Assembly: GCA_014706295.1 (NCBI GenBank) | Contig: JACSVZ010000022.1 | Coordinates: 10,682,830 to 10,746,829 of the forward strand | Direction: 5' to 3' | Source: Lycocorax pyrrhopterus obiensis | Taxonomy: Eukaryota > Chordata > Aves > Passeriformes > Paradisaeidae | Length of the DNA: 64,000 bases | Shown here: positions 34,301-64,000 of the stretch, piece by piece | How positions within the stretch are numbered: the first letter of the stretch is position 1 | Layout: every line of letters begins with the position of its first letter | The notes under the pieces: generated by a model | What the model was told of the DNA's origin: nothing | The model's input: the letters and a program-made list of their open reading frames with translations, nothing else | Databases searched by the model: none | Made by a program: the position numbers and the translations under genes

Positions 34301-36827
34301 CCTGGTGTTTCCTCTTGGCTCCACCTTCTCAGACACGCCAGCGTCGGAGAAAGCCGGTGGGGATGTCACCTTCCGCATCATTTCATAATCTCAGGTCTCT
34401 TTATTCAGCCCAGATGCTACGAACGGTGGGGGAGTGCGGTAGCCCTGCAGAGCCCAGCCAGACCCCCGGGCTGCGGTGCACAAAAGCACAAAGCCTTGTG
34501 CAGATGCTGCGGGGAGGAGGTGCGAGGGCTCTGCCCCTGCAAGGGCTGCCCGGCAGCGGGGCCGGCACCGCAGCTGAGCCGGCACTGAGCATGTGCCGCC
34601 CATCCCGCGGCTCCTGCACCGGCAGCCACCCCCGGGGCCAGGAGAAAACGCCTGAGGTGACAGGGAGAACAGAGAGAGGGCAGCCAGGCTCGGGGGAGCA
34701 AGCCCTGTTTCTTTTCATCCCGAGGATTTGGTTGTTTGTTTTAAACAAACCGAGCAAACCTTCCCAAGGGGGATAAGCCCCCGGGCATCAGCCGCAGACG
34801 ACTGCAGCTGCCCTCCCCTCAGCGCGGATCGGCTTTTGCTGAGAATAAAGAAGGAAATAATGAAGAAAGCAAACAAGACTCATTCCTTAATTGGAGGATT
34901 GCTTATTCTTTTTCTCCTGCCTTTCCAGGCTCCTCTCCATTGCTGCTGTACGTGCTACAGGCGATGGGGAGAAGGGGAGCTGCTCCTGCAAAGGCAGCTG
35001 GGCGAGGCTCAGCCCCGACCCTCCCTTGGCACACAGCGCCCTATTCTCTTCCCTCCTGCCACAGCACTGCTTTCCATGACTTCCTACTCCTTGAAATCGC
35101 TTCTCTGCTTGATCTGAGTCACAGGGAAGCCCCATTTCACGCGTCTTCATGATCTTAAGTCTCTTTGACAGTAAAACTGCATCTTTGGGAGGATGAAATA
35201 ACGCTGTGGGCATGCAGTGGGTTGGGAGGGTGAGAATGCACCAAGTGGAAATCGCATGTTCTGCCTACGTGTGTTTCATCCACCACCTCGTCCATCTCAA
35301 GTTCGATGCAACCTTGGTTTAGAGGGCTGGTAAGTCTGAGCCTTTCCTCCCACCCCCACTCTGCAAACGAGGTCCAATCCTGCTCGGTGGGGAAGGCAGG
35401 AGATGGGTGGCACCTCCCAAGAGTGCACTGCTGCAGACGTTCATTGAGACAGGGGTACTCACAGGAATATACACAATAGCTGCAGGTTTTCTGTCTCAAA
35501 CACATTTTTACAATGCTGCTTTCTATCTTTAATTGCATGCAAAGCCCACTCAGGATCAGCTGCGCCCTTACACTCCCCCCCACCCCCCATACACACCCCT
35601 CCATCTCTCTGTCCTTCTTCCCCCTGCATCTACTGGTCTTTTAAAAGGAGCAAGGAATAGAAAATGCCCAGCAGGAAACCTCGGCAAAGGGCAGTGAAAG
35701 AAGCAGGAAGTGTTGCCTGGTCTCCTGCGGGCTGGTTCCCTGCCTGGGGGGCACAAAGCACTGCCTGCTCTTCCTTTTTGTCTGTCGCTCCTGCTCAGCC
35801 CTCAAGGATCTCGCTTCCCCCTCCCAAGCCCCTCTTTGTGGGCTGCAGAATTCAGAGCCATTCCAAGAAAAAAACTTGGTTTTCTAACAGAAAAAGCCCC
35901 TCTAAACCCACCCACTGTTCATTGTACCATTTCAAGCTTTTCTTCTCCTTCACCCACACTCCCAGTTTCAGCCTCTTGAATCCCTCCTTCCCAGTCAAAG
36001 GGGGCAAGACAGGTCTTTAGGAAGCTGGACCGAAGCAGCACAGCATCCTCGGGCTGCCATCCTGAAGCCAAACCCCACCAGGCTCCTGGGCAGCCGTGCT
36101 GTGATTCCCGGCACTGCTGCAGGAGGGAGGAAGGGCTTCCCTTGCAGCATCTCATTTCACCCAACGCCATCAGAGGACCGCTCCCCTGTAGCATCTTCTA
36201 ACCAAGAAATGTGAGCTGTGCAAGAAATCTGGGGCTGGCAAGCCCTGAGAATGCACAAAACCCCATCCAGGTTCTTCTGGTTGGCTTTGGGGGATTTTCT
36301 AGGGCATTACAGACTCTTGCCCATGTCTTCCTCTCCATTACCCGTGTAAGCAATACATGATCTTCACAAAACAAAATATAATTTCTGAATTCCTTACATC
36401 CAGCTGCACAGCGTGCAATTTTTTTCTTATGGGAAAAAAAAAGCTCTACAAGGTTACAAGAATAACATTTAATTGGCACGTAGCAGCATCTTCTAATGGC
36501 ACAATGGGATGGCAGCAATACTTTAAATTGGAGAGTTTATCACACGTGTATTCATATTAAAATAAAAAGCCCACCTGCTATCTTGCATCAGAGGGGTGTG
36601 TGTATGGGGGAGGAAGGGGAACAATGCTGCCATACCAGCTGCCTCCTCAGCACAGAACTCCCCCGAAACCCACGGGAAAAAAAAACCACAAACAAACCAA
36701 CCCAACCCTTCAGCATAATGATTTAAAAATATATATATATATATATATAAAACCTGATGGTTTTAGAAGTGCATTGATGTCAAGCCCCCGAGAAGCCGCC
36801 TGTCCTACCTGAGACGGTGCTGGCCAT
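25244..36827 (-). CDS. STMN3: STMN3, stathmin-3 (SCLIP), five coding exons
   Basis: Neuronal stathmin-family phosphoprotein that binds tubulin heterodimers and promotes microtubule turnover; it is held on Golgi and vesicle membranes by N-terminal palmitoylation. Five coding exons (19, 96, 176, 192 and 60 nt) join in phase to 180 residues, the same length as human STMN3. Visible: the membrane-anchor segment with the palmitoylation cysteines C22 and C24 (SLICSCF); the proline-directed serine region [10 protein letters not shown]; the tubulin-binding coiled coil with [15 protein letters not shown] and [20 protein letters not shown]; and the C-terminus [13 protein letters not shown]. The start matches the family N-terminus MAST, with the first intron immediately after six codons. 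The sequence is closer to STMN3 than to STMN2 or STMN4. One intron has a GC donor. Confidence 0.97.
25785..25976 (-). CDS. STMN3: STMN3 coding exon 4
   Basis: 192 nt, phase 0 at both ends, encoding [19 protein letters not shown] through ERLREK. The acceptor is CCTCGGCAG. The donor is AAG|GCAAGT, a GC donor; using the nearby GT instead would break the frame. Confidence 0.95.
26143..26280 (-). repeat. CR1 LINE 3' terminal fragment
   Basis: Starts ATCATAGAATCATTTAGGTT and contains GACCATTGAGTCCAACAG; lies in the STMN3 intron between coding exons 3 and 4. Confidence 0.9.
26455..26630 (-). CDS. STMN3: STMN3 coding exon 3
   Basis: 176 nt; acceptor CCACAAAG, donor AAG|GTAAGG. Encodes [20 protein letters not shown], the [10 protein letters not shown] region, PKKKD and [16 protein letters not shown]. 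Confidence 0.96.
26978..27073 (-). CDS. STMN3: STMN3 coding exon 2 (membrane anchor)
   Basis: 96 nt; acceptor TTTTCAG, donor GAG|GTAGGT. Encodes [18 protein letters not shown] and [13 protein letters not shown], including the two palmitoylated cysteines of the family. Confidence 0.95.
27151..27250. repeat. two-copy 52-bp tandem duplication
   Basis: TCCCATTTGCAGCTATCAGA recurs 52 bp later with one change in the same stretch (TCCCATTTGCAGCTACCAGA), and the downstream CTCTGTGGAG and TTTCCATGCTGCCA are duplicated too. It lies about 80 bp from STMN3 coding exon 2, inside intron 1. Confidence 0.9.
29370..29710. promoter_or_regulatory. CpG island inside STMN3 intron 1
   Basis: A block much richer in G+C and CpG than its AT-rich surroundings, about 7 kb downstream of the STMN3 first exon. 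No TATA box or matching coding exon is recognised. It could be an alternative promoter or enhancer; function is unknown. Confidence 0.55.
29757..30330 (-). repeat. CR1 LINE, long 3' segment
   Basis: Begins with ATAGAATCACAGGAGCACAG and runs through the CR1 terminal block into CCTCCTTTTCTCCAGGCTGA, in reverse-complement orientation. It directly follows the intronic CpG island. Confidence 0.9.
36729..36749. repeat. (AT)n microsatellite
   Basis: About ten AT dinucleotides in STMN3 intron 1, 60 bp from the exon 1 donor. Confidence 0.95.
36809..36827 (-). CDS. STMN3: STMN3 coding exon 1 (MASTVS)
   Basis: 19 coding nucleotides, ATG at 36827-36825, encoding MASTVS and one base of Ala7, then donor CAG|GTAGGA. 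Too short to find by ORF length; assigned because it matches the family N-terminus and joins exon 2 in phase. A GC-rich 5'UTR lies upstream. Confidence 0.9.
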
Positions 36828-37150
36828 GCTGCGGCGGGAGCGGAGCGGTGCTGCAGGAGCGGGAAGGAGCGCAGGAGCTGCGGAGGTGCTGCAATGCTGC
36901 GGGGAGGGAGGACTGACTCAGCTGGAGGGGGCTGCAGCCATCCGCGGCGGGGAGAGGCTGGAGCGCCCAGAGAAAGGCGAGGGGTGGAAAGAAAAAGAAG
37001 GGTCACTAGTTCGGAATATTAATGAGCGTATCAGGCCTCCTTTCCTGGGTGGCTTTGACGGCAGATCCCTCCCAGGCAAGCCTGCCTGCCAGGAACACAG
37101 CCCCACGGCGGGGGGGCGAGACACACCCAGCCGGGCGCTGGCGAAAGAGG
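36828..37150 (-). promoter_or_regulatory. STMN3: STMN3 5'UTR and promoter region
   Basis: Moderately CpG-rich sequence immediately upstream of the ATG with many GCTGCAG-like units, followed by an AT-rich element CTCATTAATATTCC (minus strand, about 37009-37022) that could position a start near 36.99 kb. The transcription start is inferred. Confidence 0.45.
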
Positions 37151-37259
37151 ATTTTTTTTCCTCCTCTTCCTCCCTTTCTTGTCTGCTCGAGATGGGCTAA
37201 ACTGCTTTTTCCCTTGCTGACAGTAGAGTTAAGCAAAATAATTGATTTTTTTTTTTAAA

Positions 37260-40200
37260 CCATCCATTCCAAGGCAGCCTCACCTGCAGGGCCAGCTCGG
37301 GGGTCTGGCTTGACTGGGCTGAGGTGTAAAAACCAAACCTCAAACCTTGCAGCAGCTTTAGGCAAAAAGCAAAGGGAGGAGGGATCCAAGACAGGTTTTT
37401 AGGCATGGGATTAGGGGATTTTTTGCACCAGCACTGAGGCACTAAAGGACCTGCAGTTTGGGGACGAAACTGCTGTAAAAGTAGAGGAGAAGGAGCAGAA
37501 TGGAGCCTTTTGATTTCAGTAAGAATTCTCTGGGTTTCTCCCCCACCCCAGGCATCAGGACCTCTTTTCTTATAATTTTCTGTCTGTTTTCTATAATTTT
37601 TACCATTTCCATCTGTGGCTATTGCCAGAGGCCAATGCTTCTGTGCTTTTAGAGCATCACACACACACTTGGGAGCAAGGAATCCTCCCAAACCCACACA
37701 TCTCCCGGCACGCTGCAATGCAGACACTCCCAAACAATTCCAGCTGCTGCAGGGAACTACAGGTTGTTGGAATACCTGCCAGTGCTCTCGCTTGCTCAGG
37801 GGCAGAAGCCACAGGCACTGCCTACTAAATTCAGTTAGAATGACAGAGATTTTTCATTTTTTCCCCCTATCTCCTAGTGTCTTATTCTAACACTATCATG
37901 GAAGAAAAGAAAAATAGAGAAAACGTCCGATTCAGAATAAAATTAACACTACCCACACATTTTCAATGTGTGTTTGTAACAGGAGCTTCTTTATGACCTT
38001 TAACTGCCCCCTGCTCTGTCCAAGCCTTGTTTCGTAGTTCCAACTCTCTCTACTTTCTCCCTGGATTGAATCTCCAGGACTTGACAGGTTATCTTGTGTG
38101 TGTTTCAAAAACACCTTTGCCATGATCAAAGGAAGGCAGCCATCCCAGGCACCTGACCACTGGAATATTTTCCCCCCTTCTGTTCAGGATGAACTCTGGC
38201 TTTGATATTCCTAGCAGTCCCAAGAGGGTCTGGCTACCTCTTGCAACATTCTGGATTTTTTTGCATCAATCCAGTACACATTTTATTCCTTTTAGTGAGG
38301 AAAGGGTGTGGAATGCTTTCAAGGTGTCGTGGCCATGTGTCCCACTGGAATACATTGTGTGAGAAATGGGGAGAAAATGATTTGGAGGGTCAATGCGGAA
38401 ACCTATTTTGTTACTCTCCGACAGTAAATGGACTGAAAGGCTCTGCACTATCAGGATTCAAAGAAATCAAATAATTTTGGGGGCAAACAAAAGTTTTAGA
38501 CTCAGAAAGATAACAAATGGCAACTTAACGCTCCTCAGTGTGAAAGGGGAAAAATAACCTTCATGGCAACCACAGGAGTTTCACAGATGGCCCTTGAGGC
38601 TCTTTTGTCCCATTCATGAAGACTCCTGCTCCTCTGGCAGCATCTGGATCTCATCTGAGAAGAGAGATCCTGCCTAGGTGGCCTCGGAGCAAATACGGCC
38701 ATTATTCACCTTGCACTTCTGCACAGCACCAGTGTTCTGCTTGCTGGGGTCTCTGGTGTGGTTCACCACTTTCCCATAGTGGTTAAAGATCATCTTTCCC
38801 AAGGTTTTTATTTTGTACATTGGGGTTTTTTTTTCTTGAAAATGAAAAATAGTTTATCCAAGATCTTAAAACCCAGTAATGAGCGAGAAGCGGAGATGGG
38901 CTGGTTCCTCCTGGCTGGGCTGGCGGGGACAGGCTGGTGAGGGGCTGTCACACAACTCTCTGTGCTGCTCTGACAGAGTCTTGAACTCCCTCCTCCCTCT
39001 CCAAACTCCTGCTTTATAAGAATTCAGGGTTTATCCTAGGGAAACAAACACTGAGACGACAATCCAGTGTGAGACCAACACCTTTATTTATTGCGTTTTT
39101 ATCCCGGCAGATGCTGCAGCCTCACTAAAGCTCCACAATTCTTTCGCAACCTTAACAAGGAATACATTTTTCTCTTTAAACTTACAACCCATTTCCTCTG
39201 CTCTGTTTTTAGAAGTACAGCAATGCTGGAGGCAGCCTGCAGCGCTGGTCAGGTGGGGTCACTGGTGCAGAGGAGCAGCCTCCAGGAGCTGCGGAGCGGC
39301 CGCTGCTGACTCACGTTTGCTGCTGGACACGGGCACCTGCTGACTCACACCCCACTCCTGCCTTGGGCTGGTCACCTCTCAGCTCCCCTCTCTCAGCAGG
39401 TGACACTGCTTCTATCAACAGCACTGAAATAAGGCAAAATAATCTCCTTTGATGGTCTGTTGATATTGTTCTTCCATGTAGGAAAGATGTATTTAGAGGA
39501 AATAATAACAACACAGTATCCCATGGATTTATGAGGAGTTTTAAACCTTTATTCTCCCCTAAAGTTATCCCACACTCTCATTTCACCATCTTTACATATG
39601 AATTTCTTTTGCAGTTTAATCGTGCATGACTGGTATCACATTAAAGAGTTCACAGTCAGAAACATGAGCCAAACCAGCTGTTAAATGTTGTGTGGAGCAC
39701 ATGAAGATCCACAGGAATAGCTCTGTGTTCTCCAGCCCATTCCCTACAATTAAAGACAGTTTATGATCCAGGGAAGTTCAGCTCAAGGAATTTAAAGGCT
39801 GGCAACCAAAAGAGCAACACCCACGAGCTCCCCTGACCCAACACGACGACACAGAAGGTACCACAAGTTTGGGAACAGAACACATCACACAATGTTTAAC
39901 TTACATAGTTTAAGGTCTGTTCCTTTTAACATCAGAACTGTTCTACACACAAACAAGCTGTGCAGCTGGCCAGGAATAAAGCATTTTAAAGTTACAGTAA
40001 AAGAAGCCACATCCTGTTCTACATCTATGCAGTGGCAGCATGAGATACAGCAATAAACCACAGAGATGAGTACAAAATATTTTCTTCCCGCCTTCTCTCT
40101 CATATAGCTGCACAAAGAATAGTTTTACAAAATTTGGGGATCCAGGTAAACCACACCTATGCATTTATTAAAACCAGATTCTTACAAATCTGGGTAACCC

Positions 40201-40900
40201 ATCAATCCAGAGCAGTTCACCACAATCACACGGCGTGAGCACCTGGAATGCGGACAAAGCCGTTCCTGATGTGCCTGGATACACTGACAGGGGGCTGAAG
40301 GGTGGGAGCACCGTGCCAGAGAAAAGCCGGGAACAAAGGAGCGGCACATTCACCCCTAACAAAAGAGACCCGTCAGAATTCATTACTGTTCCTAAGGCAG
40401 GAGCTACGAGGCTCAACATAAAAGCCACAGAACCCTCCCACCTCAAACGCCGAGGGTTTCACAAAGAATCCTGCCGTGTTCTGCCCTCTCCGGCGTGCAG
40501 CACCGCCCAAGGGTGGCAGACCGCAGCACAAAGCACAGCAGGGCCCTGGAGACAAACTCTGGACAAGGGCATCGCGTAACACACGCTCCCGAGCCCTTCG
40601 AAAGCGGAGAAACGCCGGTCAGGGGTGGCCCTGGCGCGGCGGACACCGACAGGGCTCGGAGGCTTTGGATATGCAGCTTTTAGCGAGCGAACAGCCCATA
40701 TTCTGCCTCTTCGGCGCCGAACCTCGGCCTCCGCCCCGGGGGAAGCGGCCGCGGAACCCTCCGGCTGAACTACCCAGGGCCTGTCTGGGGAGCGGAACCC
40801 GCTTCCCCCAGACCCGGCAGGGCTCAAACCCCACCGAGCTTGCGCCGCTCCTGCCCGGGGCCCCTCATGAGACGGCACCAACCCCCAGTCCCGCTCGCTC
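37260..40900. other. interval between STMN3 and RTEL1 promoters
   Basis: No recognised protein gene. The right part (39.06-40.25 kb) carries several minus-strand polyadenylation hexamers and reads like a 3'UTR on the minus strand (see findings). Two TGCTGACTCA elements lie at 39304-39313 and 39338-39347. Confidence 0.5.
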
Positions 40901-40929
40901 CCCGACACCGCGGCCTGGGCTCCACCGGC

Positions 40930-41095
40930 ATCCCCGCCGGCCCGGGCGCGCCATGGCCGCCGCCTCCCCGGCCCGTTACCCGGGCAACGCCGCGGCTCTC
41001 GCGAGAGCGCAAGCCGGAAGTGACGCATCGAACGCGGGAGGGGGGGTGCCACGTGACACGGGCGCGGGGATTCCGAACGGAGGCGCGGGAGGTGC
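40930..41095 (+). promoter_or_regulatory. RTEL1: RTEL1 CpG promoter
   Basis: CpG-rich, TATA-less block with the palindrome TCTCGCGAGA at 40997-41006, an ETS site followed by a CRE-like half (CCGGAAGTGACG, 41014-41025) and an E-box CACGTG at 41050-41055. This combination is typical of strong housekeeping promoters, often bidirectional. The start site is inferred to lie close by. Confidence 0.65.
41000..41091 (+). other. RTEL1: putative RTEL1 non-coding first exon
   Basis: The ATG exon begins with an acceptor, so a 5' non-coding exon is required. A donor-like GGGAG|GTGCGG at 41091/41092 lies between the promoter motifs and the minisatellite. Both limits are tentative. Confidence 0.3.
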
Positions 41096-41102
41096 GGAGC
41101 TC

Positions 41103-41700
41103 CGGGGGGCACTGGGGTACAGCAGTATGGGAATGCGGGGGCACTGGGATACAGCGATATGGGAATGCGGGGGCACGGGGATACAGCAGTATGGGAACGC
41201 GGGGGCACTGGGATACAGCAGTATGGGAATGCGGGGGCACTGGGATACAGCAATATGGGGGCGCGGGGACACTGGGATACAGCAATATGGGAATGCGGGG
41301 ACACTGGGATACGGCAGTATGGGAATGCGGGGGCACTGGGGTACAGCAATATGGGAATGCGGGGACACTGGGATACGGCAATGTGGGAATGTGGGGGCAC
41401 TGGGATACGGCAGTATGGGAATGCGGGGACACTGGGATACAGCGATATGGGGATGCGGGGGCACTGGGGTACAGCGATATGGGGGCGCAGGGGACCTGGG
41501 ATACAGCGATATGGGAATGCGGGGGCACTGGGGTACAGCAATATGGAAATGTGGGGCACTGGGATACAGTAATATGGGGATGCGGAGGCACTGGGATACA
41601 GCAATATGGGGGCGCAGGGGCACTGGGGTACGGCAATGTGGGAATGCGGGGCACTGGGATACGGCAGTATGGGGATGCGAGGGACCTGGGAATGCGGGAA
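41103..41700 (+). repeat. 32-bp minisatellite, about 18 copies
   Basis: Head-to-tail units of 32 bp with consensus parts ATGGGAATGCGGGGGCACTG and GGATACAGCAGT. The start of ACTGGG recurs at 41111, 41143, 41175, 41207 and 41239, giving an exact 32-bp period. Units vary by A/G changes and a few indels. No stop codon occurs in any of the six frames of the unit, which produces long spurious ORFs on both strands across 40459-41805. It sits immediately downstream of the RTEL1 promoter, probably in intron 1. Confidence 0.95.
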
Positions 41701-41854
41701 CACGGGCCGGAGCGGGTGGTGCGTTCCGGGAATCAGAGACCGGGACCGGGTGCCCGTGAGCCTCTTGCAGAGCTGCTGGCACCGGCCCGTCCCAAAGCGG
41801 AGTGACCTAATTGCTTCTTCCCGTTCCTGATGAAGCCGACAAGAAAGATGGAGG

Positions 41855-42115
41855 GAACCACTTTACAAGGGCCTGGAGTGGCAGACCAAGGGGGAATGGC
41901 TTCAGCCTGACAGAGGGCAGGGTTGGGTGGGATATTGGGAAGAAATTCTTCCCTGTGAGGGTGGTGACAGCACAGGGACAGATTGCCCAGAAAAGCTGTG
42001 GCTGTCCCATCCCTGGAAGTGTTCAAGGCCAGGTTGGATGGGGCTTGGAGCAACCTGGTCTAGTGGAAGGTGTCCCTGCCCATGGCAGGGGTTGAATGAG
42101 GTGAACTTTCATGTC
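41855..42115 (+). repeat. CR1 LINE 3' end
   Basis: Sense copy with TATTGGGAAGAAATTCTTCC and GTCTAGTGGAAGGTGTCCC, ending about 85 bp before the first RTEL1 coding-exon acceptor. Confidence 0.92.
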
Positions 42116-42215
42116 TCTTACAGCCCTGATCATTACCTGGTTCTATCATGGCATGTTATCACCGTGACAGCAGGGTCACCGTGGTCTTCACTTCCTTGCA
42201 GGCACCTCAGGAACC

Positions 42216-63469
<21,254 letters not shown>

Positions 63470-64000
63470 GTTGATTATTTCCCTTACATACTTCTATGAT
63501 TTTCAGAAACAGTTTTTATGTTTAATGACCTTCTCTAAGGTGTGTTTGGGTATGAAACACCCAAGTTTTTGGCCTAAGGTGAAAGTAAAACTCTCTGAGT
63601 GCTTCTTGGAAGTGTAGTTTTCCTGTGCATCCTTCCTTTCCTCTCTCGTCTGGCCATGCAGGGTTCAGTCTTCATTTGAATCTGGTGATGTAACAGCAGC
63701 TAACATACACAAGTGCTGAGTAATCGAGCTGGTGGAAAGCTGTCACTTCAGTAGTCAGCATTTGTGAATGTTCTGCAGGACTTCTCCTCCCACCTCATCC
63801 TGCTTTGGATGTTAACGAATTGTGCAGTGTCATCCTGTTTATTTATAGCCATTCTGTTTGCTTCTTAGAATAAATAATATCTGAGAATTGCTTTCCTGTT
63901 TTGTCTGTTTTACTTAAGGATCTGCAGAAACACAGGATGGTCCATCTTCTCATGAGAAGTATCTGACATGAATATTTTTATGCTTACCAAGATGGGTTCT
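63470..64000 (+). other. RTEL1 intron running off the window
   Basis: Follows exon 20; no further RTEL1 exon is recognised before the edge. Confidence 0.7.

Larger units (their letters stand above)
27074..36808 (-). other. STMN3 first intron
   Basis: 9.7 kb. It holds a two-copy 52-bp duplication (27151-27250), an internal CpG island (29370-29710), a long CR1 copy (29757-30330), a second GC-rich block (34400-34830) and an AT repeat near exon 1. The rest is AT-rich unique sequence with no recognised gene. Confidence 0.65.

Noticed and set aside
41103..41700. CRISPR-like array (regular 32-bp units)
   Set aside because: Units are contiguous with no unique spacers, and the DNA is a vertebrate nuclear locus, so it is a minisatellite.
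40459..41805. Long overlapping ORFs of 137-427 codons on both strands
   Set aside because: They are generated by the stop-free 32-bp minisatellite; the translated repeats are the same unit in shifted frames and no family is recognisable.

Overview
The window is vertebrate nuclear DNA from a bird, or at least a sauropsid. Many CR1 LINE 3' ends are scattered through it, recognisable from the conserved 3'-terminal block with its TTCTATGAT end. The genes are split into short exons with GT-AG introns, and promoters are CpG-rich. Three genes read with the exon structure and near-human protein sequence expected of GMEB2, STMN3 and RTEL1. Their order and orientation (GMEB2 minus, STMN3 minus, RTEL1 plus) are those of human 20q13.33, so this is a conserved synteny block. 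The species cannot be named from the sequence.

Region by region: 1-580 is unassigned flank. 585-16.75 kb is GMEB2 on the minus strand: 3'UTR, nine coding exons (532 aa), a non-coding first exon and a CpG-island promoter at about 16.6-16.85 kb. 16.9-20.8 kb is intergenic, with C-rich low-complexity sequence and two CR1 copies. About 20.85-37.0 kb is STMN3 on the minus strand: a possible long 3'UTR, five coding exons (180 aa), a 9.7-kb first intron and a first exon at 36.8 kb. 37.0-40.9 kb is the head-to-head interval between STMN3 and RTEL1. About 40.95 kb to the window end is the 5' half of RTEL1 on the plus strand: a CpG promoter, a 32-bp minisatellite, then 20 coding exons giving residues 1-601. 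The gene continues past the right edge.

The three genes share a neighbourhood, not a pathway. GMEB2 is a SAND-domain DNA-binding transcription factor, STMN3 is a neuronal tubulin-binding phosphoprotein, and RTEL1 is an iron-sulfur DNA helicase of telomere maintenance. All reading-frame joins were checked by phase arithmetic. The RTEL1 joins reproduce human residue numbers for the Walker A lysine (K48), the four Fe-S cysteines (145, 163, 172, 207) and the DEAH box (250-253).

I found no prokaryote-like mobile system, CRISPR array or new gene cluster. The items most worth a second look are: a minisatellite in the RTEL1 5' region that is open in all six frames; an intact unrecognised exon-like ORF in RTEL1 intron 14 ending on a polyadenylation hexamer; a GC-AG intron in STMN3; a CR1 copy abutting an RTEL1 splice acceptor; a NAGNAG acceptor just before the RTEL1 Walker A motif; and a possible antisense transcript opposite the RTEL1 promoter.
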